Shown here: in pieces, positions 8,279 through 17,074 of the stretch | How positions within the stretch are numbered: the first letter of the stretch is position 1 | Layout of the letters: every line of letters begins with the position of its first letter | Source: Curvibacter lanceolatus ATCC 14669 | GTDB lineage: Bacteria; Pseudomonadota; Gammaproteobacteria; Burkholderiales; Burkholderiaceae_C | DNA: 64,000 bases | NCBI RefSeq assembly: GCF_000381265.1 | Contig: NZ_KB906259.1 | Span: 248,001 to 312,000 of the forward strand | Reading direction: 5' to 3' | Program-made: the position numbers and the translations under genes | Notes under the pieces: model-generated | Seen by the model: only the letters and a program-made list of their open reading frames with translations | The model's database searches: none | What the model was told of the DNA's origin: nothing

Positions 8279-9184
8279 ATGCGCTCCATGTACATCCTCC
8301 TCACCGGTTCACGCGGGTTCATCGGTCGCACCTTCAAACAGGCCCTGGAGCGCGCGGGTCACACGGTGCTGGGCGGGGTGTCCCCGGGCCGCAGCCCCGG
8401 GCCCGGCGAGTGCGTGATGGACTTTGCCCACGACACCCGTCCCGAAGTGTGGCTGCCCCGCCTGCAAGGGGTGGATGCGGTCATCAACACCGTGGGCGTG
8501 CTGCGCGACAGCCGCAGCCGCCCCATCGATGCGGTGCACCGTGACACGCCCATCGCCCTGTTCAGTGCCTGCGCCCAGGCCGGCGTGAAGCGCGTGCTGC
8601 AGATCTCGGCGCTGGGCATCGAGGGCAGCCCGACACGCTATGCCAGCACCAAGCGCGCCGCTGACCAGCACCTGCTGGGCCTGGCCGCGGCCCCGGGTGG
8701 CCCCAGCGCGGTGGTGCTGCGCCCCAGCGTGGTGTTTGGCCATGGGGGCGCCAGCAGCGCCATGTTCATGGGCCTGGCACGCCTGCCGCTGGCGGTGTTC
8801 CCCGGCCCGATGCTGACCGCCAAAGTTCAACCCGTGTCGGTGCACGACCTGGCAGAAGGCGTGGTGGCCCTGCTGGGCCCGGCGCTGGAGCAGCGCGGCA
8901 TCATCGAATGCACCGGGCCCGCCCCGCTGAGCCTGGGCGAGCTGGTGGCCAGCCTGCGGGCCCAATCGGGCCACGGGCCGGCCTGGGTGCTGAGGCTGCC
9001 CGATGTGCTGACGGCCCTGAGCGCCCGCCTGGGTGACCTGGCCCCGGCCTCGGTGCCCTGGTGCAGCGAGACCCTGGCCATGCTGGGCAGCGACAACGTG
9101 GGCAACCCAGCCCGCTTCGAAGCGCTGCTGGGTCACGCAGCCACCCCCAGCGGTGAACTGGTGGCGCGGGCCTGGCGCCACTGA
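8279..9184 (+). CDS. NAD(P)-binding atypical SDR / NDUFA9-like epimerase family protein
   Basis: A 301-residue extended/atypical SDR. It has the N-terminal nucleotide-binding TGSRGFIGRTF, NTVGVLRD after strand 4, and YASTKRAADQHLL carrying the YxxxK pair. The family is close to NDUFA9-like proteins and to sugar epimerases. In related bacteria a DoxX membrane domain is often fused to it; here only the SDR part is present. The gene starts 2 bp after the cyclase stop, so the two are probably co-transcribed, though no functional link is known. ATG 8288 (M4) is an alternative start. The substrate is unknown. Confidence 0.82.
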   Translation: MRSMYILLTGSRGFIGRTFKQALERAGHTVLGGVSPGRSPGPGECVMDFAHDTRPEVWLPRLQGVDAVINTVGVLRDSRSRPIDAVHRDTPIALFSACAQAGVKRVLQISALGIEGSPTRYASTKRAADQHLLGLAAAPGGPSAVVLRPSVVFGHGGASSAMFMGLARLPLAVFPGPMLTAKVQPVSVHDLAEGVVALLGPALEQRGIIECTGPAPLSLGELVASLRAQSGHGPAWVLRLPDVLTALSARLGDLAPASVPWCSETLAMLGSDNVGNPARFEALLGHAATPSGELVARAWRH

Positions 9185-9203
9185 CAGCGCCCAGCGTCCG
9201 AAC

Positions 9204-11756
9204 TCAGGCGCTGGCGTCGGCCTGGGGATGCGTGAGCACCCATTGGCGCCACATCTCGGCCATGGGCGCCGGGCGCCCGAACAGGTAACCCTGCCCCAGC
9301 GTGCAGTTGAGCGCCCGGAGCAATTCCGCCTGTTCTTCGGTCTCCACCCCTTCGGCAATGGCCGGCACCTGCAGGCCGTGGGTGATGTCGATGAAGGCCT
9401 TGAGAATGGCCGCGCTGCGCGCGTTCTGCTGCGCCGCCACCAGAAAGCTGCGGTCGATCTTGATCTCGGTGAAGGGGAACTTGTTCAGGTACGAGAGCGA
9501 GGAGTAGCCGGTGCCGAAGTCGTCCAGGGCCAGGCCCACGCCCAGGGCCTGCAGTTCACCCAGGGTGGCGCGCATGACCGGGTCGTCCTCGACCAGCAGG
9601 CTCTCGGTGATCTCGATCACCAGGGCCCCGGGTGGCAGCGCGCTGCGCTCCAGCACCTCGTGCACACGGTCGATGAAGTCGGCCTGCACCAATTGCCGCT
9701 GCGACACATTGACGTGCACGATGAAGCCCTCGCTCAGCGTGTGCTCACGCATCAACTGGGCCACCTCGACGGCCGCCTGGCGCATCACCCAATGCCCCAG
9801 TTCGACGATCAAGCCCGACTCTTCGGCCAAGGGGATGAACTGGGCCGGGCCGATGGCGCCGCGCTGCGGGTGCTGCCAGCGCAACAAGGCCTCCAGACCG
9901 CACAGGGCGCCGGTGTCCAGGCTGACCAGGGGTTGAAAGTAGACCTTGAACTGCCCCTGCACCAGCGCCACATGCATGTCGGCCGTCAACTCGGCGGCCA
10001 GGCGATTGCGCTCGAGCAGCGACTCGTCAAAGTCGACCCGCTGCCCCCGCTCACCCGACTTGGCCTTTTGCAGCGCCGCGCTGGCAAAGCGCAGCAGGTC
10101 GCGCTCAAACGCCACCCCATGGGCCGGCGCACTGACCACGCCCAGGCTGGCGCCCACCAGCACCTCGTCGGTGTCGGTCTGGAACGGCTCGTTGAAGCAG
10201 CCCCGCAAGGTGCGGATGCAGGACTCGGTGCGCGCATCGCCCGCAGTCCCGGGCAGCACCACCAGAAACTCGTCCCCCGAGATGCGCCCCACCAGCGCCT
10301 CGTTCGGGCAGGCCGAACGCAGGCGCATCCCGATCAGGCGCAGCAGTTCGTCGCCCGCACGCGGCCCCAGCGAGGCGTTGACGGCGCGGAAACGGTCGAC
10401 CCCGAACAGCAGCAGCGTCACCTCACGCGGCTCAGGCCAGCGGCAGGCCGCCATCAGACCCTCGCGGTTGGGCAGGCCGGTGACGGCATCCAACAGGGCC
10501 ATGTCGTGCAGCTTGCCCAACTGGGCCCGGATGCGCTGAGACATGGCATTGAAGGCATCGGTCAAGGTGGCAATCTCATGGACGTGACTCGCCTCGACCA
10601 CGGCCGGAGGGGCCTCGGGGCCGGCCGCCAGCAAAGTGGCGGCGCTGGCGGCCTCACGGATCGGGTGCGCAATGCGACGCAGCACCAGCAGACCCACCAG
10701 CAAGCCGGCGCCCGACAGCGACAGCACCAGCACCAGGGCCAGCCGGGCGGTCTCTTTGGCCTGGGCGTTGAGATCGGACTCGGCCACCAGGGCCACCAGG
10801 CGCCAGTTCAGGCCGCGCTCATCGTGCAGCAGGGTGCTGCGGCCAAAGTAGCGCTGCCCGCCCTGCTCCACACTGAAATCGGCCGCCTCGGCCTCGCCGA
10901 ACGAATCGAGCGCGGCAAAACTGGTCTGCACCAGGGGTTGGCGGCTTTGCGCCGCGGTCAGGATCTGCCCCTTCTTGGCCGGGCGGGCCTCTTCCACATG
11001 CGAGTGCGCCAGCATGTGCCCCTGCGGGTCCACCACATAGGCCAGGGCCGAGGGGTGGTCCTGCATCAGCGGCAGGCGGCGCAGCAGCGCGGACAGGTCA
11101 TTGAGCGACACATCGGTGCCCAACACCCCCAGCAGGCGGCCATTGGCACGCAGCACCGGGGTGGTGGCAGAGATCGAGGTGGAGTCGCCAAAGCTGGAGA
11201 CGTAGACCTCCGTCCAGCGCTGCTGCCCCTGGCGCGCAGCGGGCGTGTACCAGGGGCGCTGGCGCGGGTCGTAACGCTGGATCACGGCCTGCTCGGCCCC
11301 TGTTTCCGTGTCGTAGCTGATCAGGCGCTGGGCCGTGCGGCGGTCCTTCAGAAAGGTCTGCAAGCGGCCCTCGGGGCCGATTTTGATGCCGAAGAAATCC
11401 CCCTGTTCGGTGCCCAGCTGGATCATGCCGACCTGGGGGAAGTGGGGGCGGTAGATGGACTTGAAGTGACCGCTGAAGAGGGTCTGCACGGCCGTCATGT
11501 CGCCGCCCTGGATCAGGTCCTGGCGCGCCAGCAGGTCGGCCATGCTGAGCTGCAGGGTGAAGATGACATGGAGGTGGCTGATCACCTCGGCCCGCATGTG
11601 GTCGCTGGTGGCAAACAGCAGGTTGCGGCCACTGGCCTCGATGAGGCGGTCCGAGGTGAGGCGCTGGGCGCCGATCAGGATGCCGATCACGGTCAGGAGC
11701 ACCCCCCCGAAGGGCAGTGCCAGCGCGACCCACAGCGGCATCCTCCATCTGGCCAT
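9204..11756 (-). CDS. Cache-HAMP-GGDEF-EAL cyclic-di-GMP phosphodiesterase, probable
   Basis: An 850-residue inner-membrane sensor. A transmembrane helix (about 8-30) leads into a large periplasmic Cache-type sensor (about 35-330, with RPWYTPAARQGQQRW typical of dCache). A second helix (about 338-362) and a HAMP-like segment follow, then GGDEF (about 415-580) and EAL (about 600-840). The GGDEF signature is degenerate (SGDEF), so cyclase activity is doubtful. The EAL domain keeps EALLRWQHP, NVSQRQL, EITESLL, DDFGTGYSSL, KIDRSF and AEGVET, so it should hydrolyse cyclic di-GMP. The ATG is preceded by CAGGAGTTGTC. The gene converges on the SDR gene with 19 bp between. The sensed ligand is unknown; dCache domains often bind amino acids or organic acids. 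Confidence 0.92.
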   Translation of the reverse strand: MARWRMPLWVALALPFGGVLLTVIGILIGAQRLTSDRLIEASGRNLLFATSDHMRAEVISHLHVIFTLQLSMADLLARQDLIQGGDMTAVQTLFSGHFKSIYRPHFPQVGMIQLGTEQGDFFGIKIGPEGRLQTFLKDRRTAQRLISYDTETGAEQAVIQRYDPRQRPWYTPAARQGQQRWTEVYVSSFGDSTSISATTPVLRANGRLLGVLGTDVSLNDLSALLRRLPLMQDHPSALAYVVDPQGHMLAHSHVEEARPAKKGQILTAAQSRQPLVQTSFAALDSFGEAEAADFSVEQGGQRYFGRSTLLHDERGLNWRLVALVAESDLNAQAKETARLALVLVLSLSGAGLLVGLLVLRRIAHPIREAASAATLLAAGPEAPPAVVEASHVHEIATLTDAFNAMSQRIRAQLGKLHDMALLDAVTGLPNREGLMAACRWPEPREVTLLLFGVDRFRAVNASLGPRAGDELLRLIGMRLRSACPNEALVGRISGDEFLVVLPGTAGDARTESCIRTLRGCFNEPFQTDTDEVLVGASLGVVSAPAHGVAFERDLLRFASAALQKAKSGERGQRVDFDESLLERNRLAAELTADMHVALVQGQFKVYFQPLVSLDTGALCGLEALLRWQHPQRGAIGPAQFIPLAEESGLIVELGHWVMRQAAVEVAQLMREHTLSEGFIVHVNVSQRQLVQADFIDRVHEVLERSALPPGALVIEITESLLVEDDPVMRATLGELQALGVGLALDDFGTGYSSLSYLNKFPFTEIKIDRSFLVAAQQNARSAAILKAFIDITHGLQVPAIAEGVETEEQAELLRALNCTLGQGYLFGRPAPMAEMWRQWVLTHPQADASA

Positions 11757-11892
11757 GACAACTCCTGAAATCCAGTTCCGAACGGCGTCTGGTGCCGAAT
11801 TGGCTGATACTAACCAATGAAACGCGTCAAATAAGCAGTTCTCTCATTTTTGCGCGCTCAGCGCACCGCCTGTGGCGCCGAGCCATCGAACA

Positions 11893-14760
11893 TCAGTGCG
11901 CCTGGTCCCAGTTGTGGCCCACGCCCACCTCGGCCAGCAGCGGCACCTGCAGGCTGGCCACATGGGCCATGGCGGCCGGAATGGCCTGGCGCAGCCAGTC
12001 CAGCTCGGACTCGGGCAGCTCGAACACCAGTTCGTCATGCACTTGCATGATCATGCGGGTGCCGCGCTGCTCGGCATCAAGCAACTTCTGCACCTGCACC
12101 ATGCTCATCTTGATCAGATCGGCCGCCGTGCCCTGCATGGGCGCATTGATGGCGGCGCGCTCGGCCCCCGCGCGGCGCGGGCCGTTGGGCGAGTTGATCT
12201 CGGGCAGGTACAGGCGCCGGCCGAACACGGTCTCGACATAGCCCTGGGCCTTGGCCTGGGCCCGGGTGTCGTCCATGTAGCGGCGCACGCCCGGGTAGCG
12301 CTGGAAGTAGCGGTCGATGTAGGCCGCGGCGGCCTTGGTCTCGATGCCCAGGCTCTTGGCCAGGCCGAAACTGCTCATGCCGTAGATCAGGCCGAAATTG
12401 ATGGTCTTGGCGTAGCGGCGCTGTTCGGTGCTGACCTGCTCCAGGGCCACGCCGAACACCTCGGCCGCGGTGGCGCGGTGCACGTCCAGGCCTTCGCGGA
12501 AGGCGTTCAGCAAGGCCTCGTCGCCGCTCAGGTGGGCCATGATGCGCAGCTCGATCTGCGAGTAGTCGGCGCTGGCGATCAGGCGGCCAGCCGGGGCCAC
12601 GAAGGCCTCGCGCACGCGCCGACCTTCGGCCGTGCGGATGGGGATGTTCTGCAGATTGGGGTCGTTGCTGGACAGGCGCCCCGTCACGGCCACGGCCTGC
12701 GCATAGTGGGTGTGCACCCGCCCGTCACGGGGCAAGGCCATCTGGGCCAGCTTGTCGGTGTAGGTGCTCTTGAGCTTGGACAGGCTGCGGTGCTCCAGGA
12801 TGCGCGCCGGCAGCGGGTAGTCCTCGGCCAGCTTCTCAAGCACCTCTTCGTCGGTGCTGCGGGCGCCGGTGGCAGTCTTCTTGATCACCGGCAGGCCCAG
12901 CTTGTCGAAGAAGATCTCGCCCAGCTGCTTGGGGCTGCCCAGGTTGAAGGGCTGGCCGGCGATCTCATAGGCCTCGTTTTCGAGCTGCAGGATGCGCTGG
13001 CCCAGTTCGTGGCTTTGCTGCTGCAGGGTGGGCGCGTCGATCAGCACGCCGTTGCGCTCGATGCGGTAGAGGGCTTCGCTGCTGGCGATCTCCAGCTCGT
13101 AGATCTCGCGCAGGCGCGGCAAGGCCTGCAGCTGCGGCCACAGCACCTGGTGCACCGCCAGGGTCAGGTCGGCGTCCTCACAGGCGTACTGCGAGGCCCG
13201 GTCAATGGCCACCTGGCTGAAGGGGATCTGGTGCACGCCCTTGCCGCACAGGTCTTCGTAGCTCAGCCCGCTGCGCCCCACATGGCGCTCGGCCAGGCTG
13301 CTCAGGCCGTGGGGCTTGTGCACCTCCAGCACATAGCTTTGCAGCATGGTGTCGTGCACATAGCCCTGCACCTCGATGCCGTGGTTGGCAAACACATGGC
13401 GGTCGTACTTGATGTGCTGGCCCAGCTTGGGCCGGCTGGCATCTTCCAGCCAGGGCTTGAGGCGGGCCAGCACCTCGTCGCGCGGCAGCTGGGCCGGGGC
13501 GTCGGTGTAGTCGTGGCCCAGGGGCACGTAGGCCGCAGCGCCCTCTTTCACGCTGAGGCTCAGGCCCACGATCTCGGCGCGCATCGCGTCCAGCGAGGTG
13601 GTCTCGGTGTCGATCGAGCTCAGCTCGGCCGTCTGCAGCAAGGCCAGCCAGCGCTCGAAGGCCGGCCAGTCGAGCACGGTGTCGTAGTGCTCGTTGGCCG
13701 CAGGCGCCTCGGCCGCCGGTGCCGGATCGGCGAACAGGTCGCCGGTGCCGCCGTCATCGGCGGGCGCTGCGGCCGCCTTGGCGCCTGCCTTGGCAGGTGC
13801 CGGGGCCGCAGCCCCGCCCACAGCGCGGGCCAGGCCCTTGAAGCCGTATTGCTCGTAGAACACGCGCAAGGGCTCGTTTTGCGGGGCCTGCAGCGCCAGG
13901 GTGGAGAAATCGGGCAGGCCCGGCACCCAGGCCTGCAGATCACAGTCGGTCTTGATGGTGACCAGCTGGCGCCCGGTGGGCAGCCAGCCCAGGGTGTTGC
14001 GCAGGTTTTCGCCCGCCACGCCCTTGATCTCGCCGGCCCGTGCCATCAGGGCATCGAGCGAGCCGTACTCGGCCAGCCACTTGGCGGCCGTCTTGGGGCC
14101 CACCTTGGGCACGCCGGGCACGTTGTCCACCGTGTCGCCCACCAGGGCCTGGAAGTCGATCATCAGCGAGGGCGGCACGCCGAACTCGGCGGTGACACCG
14201 GCCACGTCGCGCTTCTTGCCGTTCATGGTGTCGATGATGGTGATGTGCTCGTTCACCAGTTGCGACAGATCCTTGTCGCCGCTGGACACCACCACCGTCA
14301 GCCCCTGGCGGGCCGCGCCCACGGCCAGGGTGCCGATCACGTCATCGGCCTCGACGCCGGGCACATCGAGCACGGTCCAGCCCATCAGGCGCACCACCTC
14401 GTGGATGGGCTCGATCTGGCTGCGCAGGTCGTCGGGCATGGGCGCGCGCTGGGCCTTGTACTCGGGGTAGATCTCGTCGCGGAAGGTGGGGCCCTTGGCG
14501 TCGAAGATGCACACCGCGTAGTCGGCCGGCACTTCCTTGCGCAGGCTCTGCATCATGTTGATCATGCCGCGGATGGCCCCGGTGGCGGCGCTGCCCGGGT
14601 CGCCCGGCACGGCACGCAGGTCGGGCATGGCATGGAAGGCGCGGTAGAGGTAGCTGGAACCATCCACCAGCAGCAGGGTGCGTGGCGCGCTGGCGGCGTC
14701 GGCAGCGGAACCGGTCACGGTGGTGGAGGGGTCGGCGGGGTCGCGGGATTCGTCTTGCAT
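11893..14760 (-). CDS. polA: DNA polymerase I
   Basis: A 955-residue family A polymerase used in Okazaki fragment processing and repair. The N-terminal 5'-3' exonuclease (about 28-290) begins LLLVDGSSYLYRAFHAMP. An Ala/Pro-rich linker (about 305-350) precedes the 3'-5' proofreading domain, which keeps its acidic residues: DTETT near 385, KYDRHVF, and YACEDADLTL. The polymerase domain (about 560-955) has SADYSQIELRIM, the O-helix RRYAKTINFGLIYG with Phe in the ddNTP-discriminating position, and MQVHDELVFE. All three activities look intact. ATG 14760 is used because this start leads directly into the exonuclease domain; the frame stays open far upstream by chance. It is divergent from the DUF2782 gene with 33 bp between starts. 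Confidence 0.97.
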   Translation of the reverse strand: MQDESRDPADPSTTVTGSAADAASAPRTLLLVDGSSYLYRAFHAMPDLRAVPGDPGSAATGAIRGMINMMQSLRKEVPADYAVCIFDAKGPTFRDEIYPEYKAQRAPMPDDLRSQIEPIHEVVRLMGWTVLDVPGVEADDVIGTLAVGAARQGLTVVVSSGDKDLSQLVNEHITIIDTMNGKKRDVAGVTAEFGVPPSLMIDFQALVGDTVDNVPGVPKVGPKTAAKWLAEYGSLDALMARAGEIKGVAGENLRNTLGWLPTGRQLVTIKTDCDLQAWVPGLPDFSTLALQAPQNEPLRVFYEQYGFKGLARAVGGAAAPAPAKAGAKAAAAPADDGGTGDLFADPAPAAEAPAANEHYDTVLDWPAFERWLALLQTAELSSIDTETTSLDAMRAEIVGLSLSVKEGAAAYVPLGHDYTDAPAQLPRDEVLARLKPWLEDASRPKLGQHIKYDRHVFANHGIEVQGYVHDTMLQSYVLEVHKPHGLSSLAERHVGRSGLSYEDLCGKGVHQIPFSQVAIDRASQYACEDADLTLAVHQVLWPQLQALPRLREIYELEIASSEALYRIERNGVLIDAPTLQQQSHELGQRILQLENEAYEIAGQPFNLGSPKQLGEIFFDKLGLPVIKKTATGARSTDEEVLEKLAEDYPLPARILEHRSLSKLKSTYTDKLAQMALPRDGRVHTHYAQAVAVTGRLSSNDPNLQNIPIRTAEGRRVREAFVAPAGRLIASADYSQIELRIMAHLSGDEALLNAFREGLDVHRATAAEVFGVALEQVSTEQRRYAKTINFGLIYGMSSFGLAKSLGIETKAAAAYIDRYFQRYPGVRRYMDDTRAQAKAQGYVETVFGRRLYLPEINSPNGPRRAGAERAAINAPMQGTAADLIKMSMVQVQKLLDAEQRGTRMIMQVHDELVFELPESELDWLRQAIPAAMAHVASLQVPLLAEVGVGHNWDQAH

Positions 14761-14780
14761 GGACGCGATTGTGCATTGCC

Positions 14781-14786
14781 TACAAT
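14781..14786 (+). promoter_or_regulatory. Candidate -10 box (TACAAT) for the DUF2782-thrB transcript
   Basis: TACAAT ends 7 bases before the ATG at 14794. Transcription would start at or within a base or two of the start codon, giving a leaderless or nearly leaderless mRNA. No ribosome binding site is visible. No good -35 sits at 16-18 bp; TTGCAT at 14755-14760 is 20 bp away. Confidence 0.35.
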
Positions 14787-14793
14787 CAAGTCC

Positions 14794-15177
14794 ATGCGCG
14801 CCCTTACCCTTTCTCTCATTTACCCGCTGGCTGCTGCGGCAGCCCTTCTGTGTGCCCCGCTGGCGCGGGCCCAGGCCCCTGCAGCGCCAGCGCCCGCCGA
14901 GGCCTCCGCGGCCTCTGCGGCCCCCATCACCCCGGCATCCCCCGCGGCCCTGAAGGGCGATCAGCGCATCCAGCACATCCACGTGGAAGACAGCGGCAGC
15001 AAGGTGGACGAGGTGCGCTACGGCGGCCATACCCAGAGCGTGACCGTGCAACCCAAGGGCACCCAACTGCCCGAGTACGAAGTGCTGTCCAACGACGGCT
15101 CGCGCGCGCGCCCCCTGACGCTGGAGGGCAACAACGGCCCGCTGGGCCAGCGCGTGTGGAACGTGTTCAAGTTCTGA
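14794..15177 (+). CDS. DUF2782 family exported protein
   Basis: A 127-residue protein with a clear signal peptide (about 1-26, ending PLARA-QA), an Ala/Pro-rich stretch, and a conserved C-terminal DUF2782 region (about 53-127) that includes IQHIHVEDSGSKVDEVRYGG and ends RVWNVFKF. The family is small, proteobacterial and of unknown function; the mature protein should be periplasmic. Position is the best clue to identity: it sits between polA and thrB, as in many Burkholderiales, and is 18 bp from thrB on the same strand. ATG 14794 gives a textbook signal peptide and no coding sequence lies upstream on this strand. Confidence 0.88.
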   Translation: MRALTLSLIYPLAAAAALLCAPLARAQAPAAPAPAEASAASAAPITPASPAALKGDQRIQHIHVEDSGSKVDEVRYGGHTQSVTVQPKGTQLPEYEVLSNDGSRARPLTLEGNNGPLGQRVWNVFKF

Positions 15178-15195
15178 AACCCATTTTTCCGACCG

Positions 15196-16158
15196 ATGGC
15201 TGTATTTACCGAAGTCTCTCGCGAAGAGGCACAGAAACTCATGCGCCGCCTGAACCTGGGCGAGCTGACCGACCTGCGTGGCATCGAGGGCGGCATTGAA
15301 AACACCAACTACTTCGCCAGTGCCGAACACGAGGGCGTCGCCAACCACTATGTGCTGACCCTGTTCGAGCGCCTGACGGCCGAACAACTGCCGTTCTACC
15401 TGTACCTGATGAAGCACCTGGCCCAGGCCGGCATTCCGGTGCCCGACCCGCAGGCCGACGCCCGCGGCGAGGTGCTGCACCAGGTGTGCGGCAAGCCGGC
15501 CGCCATGGTCAACCGCCTGCAGGGCAAGAGCCAGCTGGCCCCCCAACCCGTGCACTGCGCGGCGGTGGGCGACATGCTCGCCCGCATGCACCTGGCCGGG
15601 CGCGACTACGAGCGCCAGCAGCCCAATCTGCGCGGCCTGCCCTGGTGGAACGAGACCGTGCCCGTGGTGCTGCCCTACCTGGAGCCGGCCCAGTCCGACC
15701 TGCTGAAGGCCGAACTGGCGTTCCAGAACCACACCGCCGCCTCGCCCGACCATGCGGCCCTGCCGCGGGGCCCGGTGCATGCCGACCTGTTCCGCGACAA
15801 CGTGATGTTCGACGGCGAGCGCCTGACCGGCTTCTTCGACTTCTATTTTGCGGGCGTGGACACCTGGCTGTTCGATGTGGCCGTGTGCCTGAACGACTGG
15901 TGCATCGACCTGCCCAGTGGCCGCCACGACGCGGCCCGGGCACAGGCCTTTGTCGAGGCCTATGCGGCGGTGCGGCCCTTCACGGCGGCCGAACGGGCGC
16001 TGTTTCCGGCCCTGCTGCGGGCGGGGGCGCTGCGCTTCTGGATCTCGCGGCTGTGGGACTTTCACCTGCCGCGCGAAGCCGCCATGCTCAAGCCGCACGA
16101 CCCGACCCACTTCGAGCGCGTGCTGCGCGAGCGCATCGCGGCGCCGTGGCGGCCCTGA
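15196..16158 (+). CDS. thrB: Homoserine kinase, choline-kinase-like type
   Basis: A 320-residue homoserine kinase of the aminoglycoside-phosphotransferase fold, the type found in pseudomonads and Burkholderiales in place of the GHMP enzyme. It phosphorylates homoserine for threonine synthesis in the cytoplasm. The catalytic loop [11 protein letters not shown] (His195, Asp197) and the metal-binding segment [17 protein letters not shown] are intact. The N terminus, [16 protein letters not shown], is typical. It follows the DUF2782 gene by 18 bp and is probably on the same transcript. Other threonine genes are not nearby. Confidence 0.95.
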   Translation: MAVFTEVSREEAQKLMRRLNLGELTDLRGIEGGIENTNYFASAEHEGVANHYVLTLFERLTAEQLPFYLYLMKHLAQAGIPVPDPQADARGEVLHQVCGKPAAMVNRLQGKSQLAPQPVHCAAVGDMLARMHLAGRDYERQQPNLRGLPWWNETVPVVLPYLEPAQSDLLKAELAFQNHTAASPDHAALPRGPVHADLFRDNVMFDGERLTGFFDFYFAGVDTWLFDVAVCLNDWCIDLPSGRHDAARAQAFVEAYAAVRPFTAAERALFPALLRAGALRFWISRLWDFHLPREAAMLKPHDPTHFERVLRERIAAPWRP

Positions 16159-16276
16159 CGGAGTCAGCCGCCGAGGCGGGCCCCCCAGCCCCCATCGGCC
16201 GGCACCTGAGGCCCATCCCGGTTAAATTAGCGCGTCCTGCCCCGCCATCTGGCGCGGGGCGACCACCTGTTGCTCC

Positions 16277-17062
16277 ATGAAACTGAACATCGTTCCCGCA
16301 CGCACCGGCCTTTTGTGGGTCAAACAGGGCATGAGGGCTTTCTTCAAGCAGCCCATCGCCCTGTCTGGCCTGTTCTTCATGTTCATGGCCGTGATCTCGA
16401 TGTGCACCATCCTGCCCTGGATCGGCAGCGTGCTGGCCCTGGTGCTGATCCCCGGCGCCACCCTGGGCATGATGGCGGCCAGCCATGAGGCCTCACGCGG
16501 GCGCTTTCCGATGCCCACCATCCTGGTGACGGCGTTTCGCGCCGGCCACCAGCAGATGCGCTCGATGCTGGTGCTGGGCGCGCTGTACGCCGCCGGCTTT
16601 GTGGGCCTGCTGGGGCTGACGGCCCTGCTCGATGGCGGCCAGTTTGCCCAGCTCTACCTGGTGGGCGGGCGCATCAACGCCGACCTGCTCAATGACGAAC
16701 GCTTTCTGGGCGCCATGTGGCTGTTCACCCTGGGTTACCTGCCACTGTCGCTGCTGTTCTGGCATGCGCCGGCCCTGGTGCACTGGGACCACGTGCCCCC
16801 GGTGAAGAGCCTGTTCTTCAGCCTGGTGGCCTGCTGGCGCAACAAGGGCGCCTTCACGCTCTTCGGCCTGGCCTGGATGGGCGTGCTGACCACCGGCCTG
16901 TTGCTGGCCAGCGTGGTGGGCGGCCTGCTGGGCCCGCTGATCGGCAGCACCCTGGTGATGGTGGCCATGCTGGTGCTGTTGGCCATGTTCTTTGCGTCGC
17001 TGGTGTTCACCTTCCGCGACTGCTTTGCACTGCAGGCGCCGGTGGTCGACACCAGCGCCTGA
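16277..17062 (+). CDS. BPSS1780-like inner-membrane protein
   Basis: A 261-residue polytopic membrane protein with about six hydrophobic helices. It begins MKLNIVPARTGLLWVKQGMRAF and contains LPWIGSVLALVLIPGATLGMM and VACWRNKGAFTLFGLAWMGV. It matches a conserved Burkholderiales family annotated BPSS1780, of unknown function. It follows thrB by 118 bp. A short GC-rich inverted repeat at 16239-16260 (arms GCCCCGC/GCGGGGC) lies just before the start and could shape the mRNA leader. It converges on uvrD with 12 bp between stops. Family match rests on synteny and on residues recalled, not on an alignment. Confidence 0.8.
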   Translation: MKLNIVPARTGLLWVKQGMRAFFKQPIALSGLFFMFMAVISMCTILPWIGSVLALVLIPGATLGMMAASHEASRGRFPMPTILVTAFRAGHQQMRSMLVLGALYAAGFVGLLGLTALLDGGQFAQLYLVGGRINADLLNDERFLGAMWLFTLGYLPLSLLFWHAPALVHWDHVPPVKSLFFSLVACWRNKGAFTLFGLAWMGVLTTGLLLASVVGGLLGPLIGSTLVMVAMLVLLAMFFASLVFTFRDCFALQAPVVDTSA

Positions 17063-17074
17063 ACACAGCGCCGA

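Noticed and set aside
9033-11768. 911-codon plus-strand frame opposite the Cache-GGDEF-EAL gene
   Set aside because: Its translation is rich in His, Gln, Gly and Arg with no domain, while the minus strand has complete Cache and EAL motifs.
11872-15177. Very long open frame on the plus strand opposite polA
   Set aside because: It is a mirror of polA caused by high G/C at third positions. It reads as low-complexity His/Gln/Gly/Ala-rich sequence. Only its last 127 codons (the DUF2782 gene) are real.
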